DNA from: [Clostridium] aerotolerans DSM 5434 | GTDB lineage: Bacteria > Bacillota > Clostridia > Lachnospirales > Lachnospiraceae | Length of the DNA stretch: 64,000 nucleotides | Assembly (NCBI RefSeq): GCF_000687555.1 | Contig: NZ_JHWJ01000003.1 | Coordinates: 1 to 64,000 of the forward strand | Direction of reading: 5' to 3' | Shown: positions 16,151 through 26,024 of the stretch, piece by piece | Numbering within the stretch: the first letter of the stretch is position 1 | How the letters are laid out: each line of letters opens with the position of its first letter | Position numbers and translations under genes: made by a program | The notes under the pieces: generated by a model | Databases searched by the model: none | Told to the model about the DNA's origin: nothing | Seen by the model: only the letters and a program-made list of their open reading frames with translations

Positions 16151-17194
16151 TTATAATGTTATGTCTTTTACAGATTTACGCACCTGTAGTTCACAACCCA
16201 CGTAACATACATTCTCAGATCCTGCTTCTATCCCCGTTCCGTTGATAAGATCAATCATCAGCTCACTGGCCTTATGTCCAATATCGTGAAGAGGAAGGCT
16301 CACCGTTGTCAGCGGGGGTCTGTAATAGCCAGACAGTTCCCTGCCATCATATCCTGCAATGGATACATCAATTCCCGCTTTCAGCCCCAGCTCATCTACC
16401 CGGTCGTAAACTCCTCCTGCCATCAAATCATTCATGCAGAAAATTGCTGTCACTCCCTTTTCCAGCAGCTGGCTGGCGCCCCGGTAACCGGATATACGGG
16501 TCCAGTCCCCTTCCATTACAAGGCTTGGGTCATATAAAATTCCGTTTTCAAACAGTACCTGCTGATATCCAACCAGTCTGGCCTGGGCATGGAGACTGTC
16601 AGGCTTACCAGTTATGACGCCGATCCGTTTATGACCGTTACTTACCATATACTCCAGTATTTTCGCGGCCCCATGGACATCATCCACGACGATGGAAGGT
16701 ATCTTGTCACTTTTAGAATAGCCATAAGCCATAATCGCTGGTATGGGTAGAGTATCTGGAATGCAGCGAATGATTCTCTCATGAGCTGCCACATATATGA
16801 TTCCTTCCACCTGTTTTTCCATCAGCTTTTTAATTTCAAGCCTTACCAGATCGAAATAATCCTCACGGTTATAATACGTATCATTGTATTTTTTAAACAG
16901 CCTTAAATTGGTCAGCAAAATCTGATAATCCTGTTCCTGACAATAATCTGTGATTCCGTCAATGATATCCGGAATGCTGAAAATTGTCATATCCTCAGCT
17001 ATGACTCCAATGCTTCTGGTCTTCTGCATCTTTAAATTTTTAGCCACTATATTGGGAGTATAATTTAACTTTTCTGCCATATCCAAAACCAGTTTTCTTG
17101 TTTTATCACTTGCACCAGGCTTGTTATTTAAAATATTTGATACCGTGGCGACTGAAACACCGCAGCTTTTTGCCAGTTCTTTTATTGTTGCCAT
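16151..17194 (-). CDS. LacI-family transcriptional regulator
   Basis: 347 residues. The N-terminal helix-turn-helix (TIKELAKSCGVSVATVSNIL, ~3-22) and hinge helix (NYTPNIVAKNLK) are followed by a periplasmic-binding-protein-like effector domain. GGAGG lies 6 nt upstream of the ATG. It lies directly upstream of the sugar ABC/GH43 operon on the same strand. A matching operator precedes both this gene and the operon, so it probably represses the operon and itself and responds to an imported sugar. Effector unknown. Confidence 0.92.
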   Translation of the reverse strand: MATIKELAKSCGVSVATVSNILNNKPGASDKTRKLVLDMAEKLNYTPNIVAKNLKMQKTRSIGVIAEDMTIFSIPDIIDGITDYCQEQDYQILLTNLRLFKKYNDTYYNREDYFDLVRLEIKKLMEKQVEGIIYVAAHERIIRCIPDTLPIPAIMAYGYSKSDKIPSIVVDDVHGAAKILEYMVSNGHKRIGVITGKPDSLHAQARLVGYQQVLFENGILYDPSLVMEGDWTRISGYRGASQLLEKGVTAIFCMNDLMAGGVYDRVDELGLKAGIDVSIAGYDGRELSGYYRPPLTTVSLPLHDIGHKASELMIDLINGTGIEAGSENVCYVGCELQVRKSVKDITL

Positions 17195-17263
17195 CGTCTG
17201 CCTCCAGTTCCTTTTGTAACAATTAACTCAAATTTTCAGCTGATTGTCAATAGGAAGAGAAGA

Positions 17264-17279
17264 AATATTAAACGTTTTA
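17264..17279. promoter_or_regulatory. LacI-family operator 3 (autoregulatory)
   Basis: ATATTAAACGTTTTAC, sharing 13 of 14 core bases with operator 1, ~70 nt upstream of the lacI-family start codon. Its position suggests self-repression. Confidence 0.7.
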
Positions 17280-17316
17280 CTTAGACTCTGGTGGTGGGGC
17301 AAAGTTTATAATATGC

Positions 17317-17344
17317 AAAAAAGCACGGCCCAAAGAGGCGTGCT
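17317..17344 (-). terminator. rnpB terminator
   Basis: AGCACGCC, loop, GGCCGTGCT with one bulged base, then a run of T on the minus strand, ~50 nt after the end of the RNase P RNA core. Confidence 0.75.
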
Positions 17345-17392
17345 CAAGTTAATTACCTTTATTCTATTCCATTTAATCAACTGCTGTTATAT

Positions 17393-17744
17393 GTTTTGAG
17401 TAAGACGATAAGCCGGGTTATGTCGTTGAATGGCCATCTATCTAGGCCTGCCGTCGCCAGCAGGCTCAAGCGACCTACCCGGGAGCAGACGGGCCGCCTT
17501 GCGCTCCCTGTTCGGTCTTGCTTCGGATGGGGTTTACATGGACCCCTCCTGTTACCAGGAGAGCGGTGGTCTCTTACACCACCTTTCCACCCTTACCGCA
17601 TAAATGCGGCGGTATATTTCTGTTGCACTGTCCCTAGAGTCGCCTCCGCCAGACGTTATCTGGCATCCTGCCCTGTGAAGCCCGGACTTTCCTCACCTGC
17701 AGCCTTTCGGCTTTGCAGCTGCGACCATTTGTCTTACTCAAAAC
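17393..17744 (-). ncRNA. rnpB: RNase P RNA, bacterial type A
   Basis: About 352 nt. The ends pair perfectly (GTTTTGAGTAAGAC with GTCTTACTCAAAAC), forming helix P1. The conserved cores are visible on the minus strand: GAGGAAAGTCCGGGCT near the 5' end (P4/CR-I) and GGGACAGTGCAACAGAAA in the middle. TAAGCCGGGTT, read on the plus strand near the 3' end, gives the complementary AACCCGGCTTA element. It is the catalytic RNA that matures tRNA 5' ends. A consensus promoter and a terminator flank it. The open frame across it on the plus strand is not a gene. Confidence 0.96.
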
Positions 17745-17750
17745 TACACT

Positions 17751-17779
17751 AGTCTACCATAAATAAAAGCATTTGTAAA
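17751..17779 (-). promoter_or_regulatory. rnpB promoter
   Basis: TTTACA (17779-17774), 17-nt spacer, TAGACT (17756-17751). The predicted start coincides with the first base of helix P1. Confidence 0.75.
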
Positions 17780-17787
17780 GTCTTACC

Positions 17788-19449
17788 TTAAACCTTGAAA
17801 CAGCTTCCGCCTATAAATTCCCGCACAATGGAATTGCGGGGAATGTCTTCGCTGTTGACGCCCAGAAAATAATCCAGGAATTTCAGCAAACGCTTTGCCT
17901 CCATATATTCCGGAGATTCTCTTGGAATGCCAAATAATAGCGGCTCCGCAAACTGCTTTAATACCGCAAGCTCATAGACCGTAGCAGAGTTGAACATCAT
18001 ATCCGCAGATTCCTGGAAGGGGAATATATAAGACTCCTCTCCATTCCTTACCGTAGGCCACATCCGTATGGTATCCTGAGCAGATGCACCTCTTGTTCTG
18101 GCATCCCGGACCATACGGCGAATCAACCGGCAGTCAGTGGTTGGAATCCGGTTATGCTCATCAATGTTAAGCTGAGTCAGGGCACTGACATAAATCCGGA
18201 ATTTGCTTTCCTGAGGCAAGGTATAGGACAGTTTGTCATTGAGGCAGTGGATGCCTTCTATAACCAGAATATCGTCCTTTCCCAAGGTAAGATAATCTCC
18301 CCGGTACTCCCTTTCCCCTGTTTTAAACTGATATCTTGGCATCTCTACCGTTTCCCCGGCAAGGAGTGCTGTCATATCTTTGTTAAACTGCTCCACATCA
18401 AGGCTTTCCAGTACCTCAAAATTGTAGCTTCCGTCAGGATTTTTCGGACTGTTCACCCGATTTACAAAATAGTCATCGGCTGCAATGGGGTGAGGATTCA
18501 TGCCCTGAGCCTTCAGCTGTATGGAGAGACGGTGGGAGAAGCTGGTTTTTCCAGAGGAAGAAGGACCGGCAATCATAACGAACTTTTTACTACGGTCTGC
18601 CCCGATTCTGGCTGCAATCTCTGCAATCTTCTTCTCCTGAAGCGCTTCCTGAATCAGAATCAATTCATTAAGCTTTCCTGCCGCAATTTTTTCATTCAAT
18701 GATCCTACATGGGACACATCCAGGCATTTGCCCCATTTCACACTTTCCTTTAATACCTGGAAAAGCTTTGTCTTTTTCTCTGGCTCAAAAGCTGGAACCT
18801 CTTTGGGATTATCCTTTTGAGGCAGCATAAGCATAAATCCCTCGTCAAATAATACCAGATCAAAATATTTGATATAGCCTGTATTCTGAACCATATATCC
18901 GTAGAAATAATCCTCAAATCCGCCTATGCTGTAGATATTGACCCTGGAAACCCGGCGGTAACGAAATAAGCGCTCTTTATCATACATACGATGCTTATGA
19001 AACAGCTCAATGGCATCATCTGTATTGACACTCCGTTTCATAATGGGAATTTCCTGGCTCACATATTCCTGCATCCGGATCTTCACACGGTCGATTAAAC
19101 TCTGCGTAAGAGCGATATCTCCGTGGGGTTCAATGTAATATCCGTTCCCGAGAGAAAAGTCCACTGTGACTTTTTCTATTTTTTCCGCACCTACAATATC
19201 GTAAAATGCTTTCATCATAAGAAAAATTGCACTTCTGTGATAGGTCTGAATCCCAGGCTGGTCATTACCAGTAAAGAAATTCAAATTGCAGTCAAACTGC
19301 ACGGTTTTATGAAGCTCTCTTAATTTGCCATTAATGCTGACAAGTAAAATATCGCTTTCGTACTGGGGCTGAAACTCCCTTGCAATCTCCTGATATGTGG
19401 TTCCCTTGGGGTATTCCTTTGCTGTTCCATGAATCGTTACAATTGCCAT
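17788..19449 (-). CDS. TGS-domain nucleoside (uridine-type) kinase
   Basis: 553 residues. The N-terminal ~65 residues form a TGS domain. The region ~65-210 resembles the second additional domain of threonyl-tRNA synthetase. A uridine kinase/phosphoribulokinase-type P-loop domain follows, with GPSSSGKTS at 295-303. The family phosphorylates nucleosides (uridine/cytidine-type salvage) or related small molecules; the ligand of this subgroup is not fixed. It is the last protein gene of the dgt-dnaG-rpoD-trmK-nif3 run, 12 nt after nif3. The rnpB promoter begins close to its stop. Confidence 0.82.
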   Translation of the reverse strand: MAIVTIHGTAKEYPKGTTYQEIAREFQPQYESDILLVSINGKLRELHKTVQFDCNLNFFTGNDQPGIQTYHRSAIFLMMKAFYDIVGAEKIEKVTVDFSLGNGYYIEPHGDIALTQSLIDRVKIRMQEYVSQEIPIMKRSVNTDDAIELFHKHRMYDKERLFRYRRVSRVNIYSIGGFEDYFYGYMVQNTGYIKYFDLVLFDEGFMLMLPQKDNPKEVPAFEPEKKTKLFQVLKESVKWGKCLDVSHVGSLNEKIAAGKLNELILIQEALQEKKIAEIAARIGADRSKKFVMIAGPSSSGKTSFSHRLSIQLKAQGMNPHPIAADDYFVNRVNSPKNPDGSYNFEVLESLDVEQFNKDMTALLAGETVEMPRYQFKTGEREYRGDYLTLGKDDILVIEGIHCLNDKLSYTLPQESKFRIYVSALTQLNIDEHNRIPTTDCRLIRRMVRDARTRGASAQDTIRMWPTVRNGEESYIFPFQESADMMFNSATVYELAVLKQFAEPLLFGIPRESPEYMEAKRLLKFLDYFLGVNSEDIPRNSIVREFIGGSCFKV

Positions 19450-19460
19450 ATTATACCTCC

Positions 19461-20258
19461 TTATACCAATGTCTGAGGAAATACCACTTCTGCCTTTTTG
19501 ATCGTCAGCATTTCGCCTGCTTCCCGTCTTAAGTAATCTTCCATAAAATCAAGGAAAAGATACTCCAGGCCGTAATGTCCTGCATCAATAACAGCCAAAT
19601 GATTGGCCGCAGCATCAATGCCGCTGTGATGTCCAATGTCACCGGTAACGAGTACCTGGACTCCGGCATTCAGAGCAGATTTAATCATGCTCTCCCCTGA
19701 TCCGGGACTAATGCCGATAAAGTCTATTGTCTCTCCCGGTGCGTGCTCTCCATATATGGTAAGAAACGGAAGATCAAACCGTTCTTTTACAAGATCGGCC
19801 AGCTCCCGTATCGTAAGCTTCTCTTTTAAATACCCAGTCTTGCCAATTCCATAAGGAACTTCCTCTAACATCCCTTCCTGCTGCAATACCTTTGTCTCAG
19901 TCAGCTCCAGTTTCTGGGCTGCGGCATCGGCCATACACCCTGGCGCTGAGTCGAAGTTAGTGTGCATGGCATAGTAGGATATGTCATTGCGTAAAAGGCT
20001 TAGAACACGCCTTCCAATAAAATCCGTGTCATTAATCTTTTTTAAGGGCTTAAAAATAAGAGGATGGTGGGTAATGAGCATATCTGCTCCCCAGCTGATT
20101 GCTTCTTCCACCACTTCGTCTGTGGCATCCAATGCCAGAAACACTTTTTTTATCTCCTTATCGCTTCTTCCCGCCAAAAGTCCTACATTATCCCAGTCAC
20201 AGGCACAGCTTACCGGTGCAAGCTGTTCCAGTTGTTTTATGAGTTCATCGCATCGCAT
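19461..20258 (-). CDS. Nif3/YqfO-like dinuclear metal protein
   Basis: 265 residues, the short form of the Nif3 family. Metal-binding clusters are visible: DMLITHHPLIF (~59-69) and GDIGHHSGIDAA near residues 206-217. The family forms toroidal hexamers with two metal ions per subunit; labels such as GTP cyclohydrolase type 2 have weak biochemical support. It overlaps trmK by 14 nt, a pairing common in Firmicutes, suggesting translational coupling. Confidence 0.9.
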   Translation of the reverse strand: MRCDELIKQLEQLAPVSCACDWDNVGLLAGRSDKEIKKVFLALDATDEVVEEAISWGADMLITHHPLIFKPLKKINDTDFIGRRVLSLLRNDISYYAMHTNFDSAPGCMADAAAQKLELTETKVLQQEGMLEEVPYGIGKTGYLKEKLTIRELADLVKERFDLPFLTIYGEHAPGETIDFIGISPGSGESMIKSALNAGVQVLVTGDIGHHSGIDAAANHLAVIDAGHYGLEYLFLDFMEDYLRREAGEMLTIKKAEVVFPQTLV

Positions 20259-20946
20259 CTTGTGCCTCCTTATTCCAGGACAGCTCTGTCTTAAGCTCCC
20301 TCATTCTCTTTTCAGCGGATTCACTTTCGCCTTTTAAAAGGCCCTTTAGGATTTCCTCTAATTGGATCTCTTCTTTCTTTAAGTACTCTGTCAGAACAGG
20401 GTCCTTGGATTCCAGAAGACTTTTTCCGTAACGGTATGAAATCTCACGTCCGTCGTGGTTGTTATCAAGAGGCTTTCTAACAGCTCTCATGACCACATAA
20501 TACTTACCGTCTTCCTTTATCATAGTCTCCTGCTCGATGAAAAATGCCTGTTCCAAAAGGAACCGGCGCATCTTTTGAAGCTCTGATTGGGGGGATAAGA
20601 CCCAGTTAGGGATATGATCCCATAAACGGCGGCCTTCCTCCAGAATATGTATCATCAGTTCTCCGCCCATTCCGGCTATGACAACACAGTCTGCTTCGTC
20701 TTTTTCCAACTTTAAAAGTCCGTCGCTTAAACGGACTTCAATCATATCGGAAAGGCCAGCTTCTGCGATATGAGACTGGGCCCTGCAAAGAGGGCCTGTC
20801 CTCACATCCATAGCAATGGCATGGGCTGCTTTTCCTTCCTGTACCAAATGAATGGGTATATATCCATGGTCCGTTCCAATATCAGCCACTTTACTTCCTT
20901 CTGGTATAAAAGAAGCTATGGTTTCCAAACGCTTTGATAATTTCAT
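20245..20946 (-). CDS. trmK: tRNA (adenine(22)-N1)-methyltransferase
   Basis: 233 residues. SAM-binding motif I is VADIGTDHGYIPIHLV (~20-35). The family signature VVIAGMGGELMIHIL (~88-102) and LSPQSELQKMRRFL are intact. It methylates A22 of tRNAs in Gram-positives. It sits between rpoD and nif3, the usual Firmicute order. Confidence 0.93.
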   Translation of the reverse strand: MKLSKRLETIASFIPEGSKVADIGTDHGYIPIHLVQEGKAAHAIAMDVRTGPLCRAQSHIAEAGLSDMIEVRLSDGLLKLEKDEADCVVIAGMGGELMIHILEEGRRLWDHIPNWVLSPQSELQKMRRFLLEQAFFIEQETMIKEDGKYYVVMRAVRKPLDNNHDGREISYRYGKSLLESKDPVLTEYLKKEEIQLEEILKGLLKGESESAEKRMRELKTELSWNKEAQDAMR

Positions 20947-20967
20947 GCAAAAACTCCATCTTATGTC

Positions 20968-22173
20968 TTAATCGTCCAGGTAGTCCTTAAGCTTTTTGCT
21001 TCTGCTGGGATGGCGCAGTTTACGAAGTGCTTTGGCTTCTATCTGTCTGATTCTCTCTCTTGTAACATTAAATTCTTTTCCCACCTCTTCCAAGGTTCTG
21101 GGCCGGCCGTCGTCAAGGCCAAAGCGAAGCTTTAATACCTTCTGCTCTCGTTCAGTCAGGGTATCAAGAACCTCCATGAGCTGCTCATGAAGCATGGTGA
21201 ACGTAGCCGCATCCGCAGGAACTGCCACCTGGTCATCCTGAATGAAATCGCCTAAATGGCTGTCCTCTTCCTCACCGATAGGAGTCTCTAAGGAAACCGG
21301 CTCCTGAGAAACCTTCATGATTTCCCGCACCCGGTCTACCTGCATATCAGCTCTTGCTGCAATCTCTTCCGGAACAGGCTCCCGCCCAAGCTCCTGTAAA
21401 AGCTGCCTGGATACACGGACCAGCCGGTTGATGGTTTCCACCATATGAACCGGAATCCGAATGGTACGTGCCTGATCGGCAATCGCTCTTGTAATAGCCT
21501 GTCTGATCCACCATGTGGCGTAGGTGCTGAACTTATATCCCTTGCGGTAATCAAACTTTTCAACCGCCTTAATTAGTCCAAGGTTGCCTTCCTGAATCAG
21601 ATCAAGAAACTGCATGCCTCTGCCAACATAACGTTTTGCTATGCTGACTACCAATCGTAGATTGGCTTCTGTCAGGCTTTGCTTTGCAAAATCATCCCCG
21701 AGTTCTATATTTTTAGCAAGCTCTATTTCATCTTCGCTGGAAAGAAGAGGCACTTTTCCGATCTCCTTTAGATACATACGTACCGGATCTTCTACACTGA
21801 CACCTTCCGGGACAGAAAGGTCAATGCTTTCCATATCGATCTCTTCTTCCTCCTCAATATCCTCTTCGATAAAAAGGTCTTCGTCCAGATCTAAGTCCTC
21901 CACCCCAATTTGAAGTACATCAACCTTATTGGATTCTAAAAAATCAAAAATCTGATCCAGCTTATCGGAATCCAGCTTTTCATCGGCAAAAAAATCCAGA
22001 ATCTCCTGATTTTCCAGTACATTCCGTTTTTTTCTTGCCAGTAAAAGAAGCTGGTTTAATTTCTCCTCAAATGCCGCAGCCATCTCTTCGGCTTTATTCT
22101 CTGCGATTTGTTCCTCTTCCGTCTTTCCTGATCCCACCATCTTATCTGCTGTCTTCTTCACATTTTCGTCCAT
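20968..22173 (-). CDS. rpoD: RNA polymerase primary sigma factor (sigma-70/SigA)
   Basis: About 401 residues. Region 1.1 is present (the first ~75 residues, acidic), then an acidic Glu/Asp stretch (~105-125). Region 2 is complete with [27 protein letters not shown]-type core binding, followed by region 2.4 [13 protein letters not shown]. Region 3 and region 4 ([33 protein letters not shown]) are complete. The ATG at 22173 has AAGGATGG upstream; the GTG frame from 22191 runs through it. It follows dnaG, as in the classical macromolecular synthesis operon. Confidence 0.96.
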   Translation of the reverse strand: MDENVKKTADKMVGSGKTEEEQIAENKAEEMAAAFEEKLNQLLLLARKKRNVLENQEILDFFADEKLDSDKLDQIFDFLESNKVDVLQIGVEDLDLDEDLFIEEDIEEEEEIDMESIDLSVPEGVSVEDPVRMYLKEIGKVPLLSSEDEIELAKNIELGDDFAKQSLTEANLRLVVSIAKRYVGRGMQFLDLIQEGNLGLIKAVEKFDYRKGYKFSTYATWWIRQAITRAIADQARTIRIPVHMVETINRLVRVSRQLLQELGREPVPEEIAARADMQVDRVREIMKVSQEPVSLETPIGEEEDSHLGDFIQDDQVAVPADAATFTMLHEQLMEVLDTLTEREQKVLKLRFGLDDGRPRTLEEVGKEFNVTRERIRQIEAKALRKLRHPSRSKKLKDYLDD

Positions 22174-22212
22174 GTTATTCCATCCTTCCACAGCCTGCCT
22201 ATAGTGTACACC

Positions 22213-23985
22213 CTAATCCAGCGAAATATGCAAGTCCTTTAACGCAGCCTGTTCCTTTATGATTCTTTGCAGTTCTTCTATCCCTTCTGCATGCCTGCTG
22301 GCGTAATCCAGACTGTTCTTTTTCACCTTCATAATCGTTTCCGAAAACGCCTTTTTCTGTTCTTCATTATTCAGGGACTCATTTAAGCTCGCATGAAAAA
22401 GACCTGCGACTGCCCGGTATTGATCATCATCGTTAATGAAATGATTCAAAATCTCAGCCGGATTCAGTGTTCCGGCAGCGTGTCCGTCAAAAACCATCCG
22501 TGCCACATTATAATACAGTTCTTCTATAAAATCTTCCGGAGTAATTACCCCATGAATCTTATCAAATAGTACCGGATTTTCAATCAGCCAGGTAAGAAGC
22601 AGTCTCTGTGACTGTTTCACACCATCTTCCTTATCTTTTTTCTTCTGGCCTTTAAACCCTTTTTCCTCTTCTCCCCTTGATGCAGTTCCGGCTATCCCTA
22701 ACGATGCTCCCAGACGATTGACCAGACGCTTTAAATCTTCGTAATTTATAAAAAACTCTCTGGAGACCGCTTCTAAATAATTCTCTCGCTCCAAAGCTTC
22801 CGGAAACTCAAGCAATTTTTTGGCTACCTGATTGTAAAAGGCAGTCTTCTGCTCCGGGTCATCCATCTTATAATCCTTTTTCAGCACATCAATTTCATAG
22901 AGAAAACTATTTCTTGCTTCCTTGATTCTCTCCTGAAACGCATCCGCACCCAGATTCTTAATGAAATCGTCCGGATCCTTATAAGGCTGCATATTCAGCA
23001 CACGTATGGACATTCCAACCTCTTTCAAAATAGGAATTGCCCTAAGTGCCGCTTTAATACCAGCCCCATCACTGTCATAGGTAAGAATCACTTTATCCGT
23101 ATATCGTTTTAAAAGCTGAGCATGCTGGAGAGTGAACGCCGTACCAAGGGAGGCTACCGCATTGGTAAACCCGGCCTGGTGCATGGCAATCACATCCATA
23201 TATCCCTCACAGATTAATATGTATTTTTCCCTGGAAAGTCTGGCATAATTCAGTCCGTATAAATTCCGGCTCTTATCAAAGAGCTTTGTCTCAGGTGAAT
23301 TCAGATATTTAGGCTCTCCTGTTCCCATGACACGTCCGCCAAATCCGATGACACGGTTGTTCACATCCATAATAGGGAACATGACGCGGTTCCAGAATTT
23401 GTCGTAGGTCCCACGCTCTTCTATGGTCACAAGGCCAGTCTGCTTTAAGATTGCATCATCATACCCTTTCCCTTTTAGATATCGATACAGATCATCGCTG
23501 GTCTTATTGGAATATCCAAGGCCAAAACGAACAATAGTTTCATCGCTTAACTCCCTGTCTCTTAAATACTTATATCCCAGTTCTCCCTGAGGGTTTTTCA
23601 GCTGATAGTAAAAATAGCTGGCTGCCAGCTTATTAATCTCCAAAAGAGCTGCTCTTAAATCTTCCTGTGCCCTGGCTTCCTTGCTGTATTCCTGAACAGG
23701 AAGTTTTACTCCCGCCCGATCAGCCAATACTTTCAGCGCCTCGGAAAAAGAGTAATTTTCATATTCCATCACAAATGTAATGGCATTGCCGCCTGCACCG
23801 CATCCAAAGCAGTAGTACATCTGTTTCCCAGGTGACACGGAAAAGGAAGGCGACTTTTCATTGTGAAATGGACATAGTCCAAAGTAATTGCTTCCTTTTT
23901 TTTGCAGCTTGACATATCCCGAAATCACATCTACGATGTCATTCTTCATTCGGACCTCTTCAATTGCATCCTCCGAATATCGCAT
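22213..23985 (-). CDS. dnaG: DNA primase
   Basis: 590 residues. The N-terminal CHC2 zinc ribbon (CPFHNEKSPSFSVSP...YYCFGCGAGG, ~38-65) precedes the catalytic core. VIGFGGRVMG and the Toprim acidic motifs ICEGYMDVIA (~260-269) and TYDSDGAG (~308-315) are visible. A C-terminal helicase-binding region follows. It synthesises RNA primers at the fork. dgt lies 36 nt upstream and rpoD 39 nt downstream. A Lys/Glu-rich linker (~435-452) separates the core from the C-terminal domain. Confidence 0.96.
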   Translation of the reverse strand: MRYSEDAIEEVRMKNDIVDVISGYVKLQKKGSNYFGLCPFHNEKSPSFSVSPGKQMYYCFGCGAGGNAITFVMEYENYSFSEALKVLADRAGVKLPVQEYSKEARAQEDLRAALLEINKLAASYFYYQLKNPQGELGYKYLRDRELSDETIVRFGLGYSNKTSDDLYRYLKGKGYDDAILKQTGLVTIEERGTYDKFWNRVMFPIMDVNNRVIGFGGRVMGTGEPKYLNSPETKLFDKSRNLYGLNYARLSREKYILICEGYMDVIAMHQAGFTNAVASLGTAFTLQHAQLLKRYTDKVILTYDSDGAGIKAALRAIPILKEVGMSIRVLNMQPYKDPDDFIKNLGADAFQERIKEARNSFLYEIDVLKKDYKMDDPEQKTAFYNQVAKKLLEFPEALERENYLEAVSREFFINYEDLKRLVNRLGASLGIAGTASRGEEEKGFKGQKKKDKEDGVKQSQRLLLTWLIENPVLFDKIHGVITPEDFIEELYYNVARMVFDGHAAGTLNPAEILNHFINDDDQYRAVAGLFHASLNESLNNEEQKKAFSETIMKVKKNSLDYASRHAEGIEELQRIIKEQAALKDLHISLD

Positions 23986-24021
23986 GAAGCCTTCATCCTC
24001 CTTCCTATATCGTTCAATTTC

Positions 24022-25032
24022 CTAAATGGCTTTCCATGCTTTCGGGACAAACAGCGCTTCGAATTTGACAATGGAATAGCTGTCGCTCATGCCTGCTATA
24101 TAATCGCAGACAGCCCGCTCCTTGCTTACTCCCTGCTTCTCCATAAAATTTCTGTATTCTTCCGGAAGCTTGTCCGGATTATCCATATAGTATCGGAACA
24201 GCATTTCAATCAGCTGCTGGGCCTTTCCTTCTTCTGCCTTAGGTATCTCATTCTTATAAACATTGTTGAACATCCAGGTACGAAGTCCCTGCATGGCCTC
24301 TTCCATATGAGGCGACATGATAATCTCCTGCTTTTCAAAGCTGTTTCCAATAATGTCATGGATCAAATTATTCAGCCGTTCCCGTACACTGTGTCCAAGG
24401 ATTCCTGTAAAACGTTCCGGCAGGTCCTCCTCCACAAACATCTTTGCCCGAATGGCATCATCAATATCATGATTGATATAGGCAATCTTATCGGAAAGGC
24501 GTACGATACCGCCCTCTAAGGTGGATGGCCGTCCACTGGTACGGTGGTTTAAGATGCCATCTCTTACCTCCCAGGTAAGATTAAGACCCATACCGTCTTT
24601 TTCTAAAAATTCCACAACCCTGACACTCTGCTTATAATGCTCAAATCCTTCGGAGCAGATCCGGTCAAGGACCGCTTCTCCGGAATGTCCAAAAGGAGTA
24701 TGTCCCAAATCATGTCCCAGTGCAATGGCCTCTGTCAGATCCTCATTCATACGAAGTGACTTGGCTATGGTCCGGGCAATCTGAGACACCTCCAGAGTAT
24801 GGGTCAGTCTTGTGCGGTAATGATCGCCTTCCGGCGCCAGGAATACCTGGGTTTTATGCTTTAATCTGCGAAATGCCTTACAGTGGATGATCCGGTCCCT
24901 GTCTCTTTGATACGCAGTCCGGATATCACAGGAGTCTTCCATACGCTCTCTGCCCCTTGTATTCTTACTTAAGGAGGCATAAGGGCTTAAGTATGCTTCT
25001 TCCCATTGTTCTGTGGATTCCCTGATATTCAT
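24022..25032 (-). CDS. dgt: HD-domain deoxyguanosinetriphosphate triphosphohydrolase-like protein
   Basis: 336 residues. HD metal residues are seen as RLTHTLEVSQIA, then ALGHDLGHTPFGHSGE (His-Asp pair ~108-109) and KIAYINHDIDDA. The short dGTPase-like class hydrolyses dNTPs to deoxynucleosides and triphosphate; exact substrate preference is unknown. It opens the dnaG-rpoD run, the usual clostridial order. A TATAAT -10 box lies at 25065-25070, about 33 nt upstream of the ATG, with only a poor -35. Confidence 0.9.
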   Translation of the reverse strand: MNIRESTEQWEEAYLSPYASLSKNTRGRERMEDSCDIRTAYQRDRDRIIHCKAFRRLKHKTQVFLAPEGDHYRTRLTHTLEVSQIARTIAKSLRMNEDLTEAIALGHDLGHTPFGHSGEAVLDRICSEGFEHYKQSVRVVEFLEKDGMGLNLTWEVRDGILNHRTSGRPSTLEGGIVRLSDKIAYINHDIDDAIRAKMFVEEDLPERFTGILGHSVRERLNNLIHDIIGNSFEKQEIIMSPHMEEAMQGLRTWMFNNVYKNEIPKAEEGKAQQLIEMLFRYYMDNPDKLPEEYRNFMEKQGVSKERAVCDYIAGMSDSYSIVKFEALFVPKAWKAI

Positions 25033-25121
25033 TCAATCACATCCTTCGCCCAAAGTTATGGTACATTATATCATATTTTCTGTAATTTTAATACCCTATA
25101 TTAAAATATTTGCAATTCCCA

Positions 25122-25952
25122 TTACCGATTCGCCATTGTGTGCTTCCGGTAGGTACTGGGGAGACATCCATACCTTTTTTTAAAGGCCTTGGAAAATGAT
25201 CTGCTGTCCGGAAACCCATGATTCATGGCAATTTCTCCAATCTCATGATCCGTTCCAACCAGCTCCCTCACCGCATATTTTACACGCAGGTCAATCAAAT
25301 AGGTCCGGTAGTTGACCTGCGCATATTTCTGAAAGATTCTGGATAAATAAGTGGAACTGAAACCAAACCGTTCCGCGACTTCCTCAAGCTTTAATTCCTG
25401 GTCGTAATTGTCCCTCATATACTGGGTGACATCTGATAGTTTATCCAGCTGTTTCTTCTGGCGGAGCACCTCTTTATCCATTGATTCTGTTTTAAACTCC
25501 GTGATCAAAAGATAGAGAAGCTCATAAAACTGACTTTTGACCTTTAAGCTATAGCCGTAATCCTGTTTTTCATAAATGGAAAACATCGAGGTAACAAGGT
25601 CCGCCAATCGTTTATTCTGAACATCGTCTTTCTTTTCAAAATTAATATAACCATCTTCGCCCAGATATTCTTTAAACGTACCTCCTGGAATTTGCAGCAC
25701 GATTGTTACATTTGGGTCCGGACATTCAATGGAATGGACCTCATTGGAATTTACCAGTACAAAATCCTGTCTGGCAAGAGATAAATGGCTGTTATTGATG
25801 TAGAAATCAATTTTTCCTTCCTGTACCAGAAAAATTTCCACGGAATGATGCCAATGCTTTGTTACTTTATACTTCCCCTCCCTGCCCTCAAAAATAAACA
25901 GCCGGAAAGGCAGGTCGTCGTTGGGGATGACAAGTTCATATCTGACTTCCAT
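25122..25952 (-). CDS. AraC-family transcriptional regulator with cupin sensor
   Basis: 276 residues. An N-terminal cupin-like domain (~10-110; HHSVEIFLVQEGKIDFYINN) precedes two C-terminal helix-turn-helix motifs. The first is LKLEEVAERFGFSSTYLSRIFQKY (seen ~190-213); the second ends HGFPDSRSFSKAFKKRYGCLPSTYR (~246-270). Such proteins usually activate carbohydrate genes. No sugar genes are adjacent, so the target is unknown. It is a single gene between dgt and the Csp-like protease gene. Confidence 0.88.
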   Translation of the reverse strand: MEVRYELVIPNDDLPFRLFIFEGREGKYKVTKHWHHSVEIFLVQEGKIDFYINNSHLSLARQDFVLVNSNEVHSIECPDPNVTIVLQIPGGTFKEYLGEDGYINFEKKDDVQNKRLADLVTSMFSIYEKQDYGYSLKVKSQFYELLYLLITEFKTESMDKEVLRQKKQLDKLSDVTQYMRDNYDQELKLEEVAERFGFSSTYLSRIFQKYAQVNYRTYLIDLRVKYAVRELVGTDHEIGEIAMNHGFPDSRSFSKAFKKRYGCLPSTYRKHTMANR

Positions 25953-26024
25953 TAGATACCTCCCGAAAATGATCTGTTATTATTATAAATCATTTTCTTC
26001 TAATTTCCAATGGTTTTAAATGTG

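Noticed and set aside
17396-17752. Open frame of 118 codons on the plus strand
   Set aside because: It lies entirely over the RNase P RNA gene on the opposite strand.
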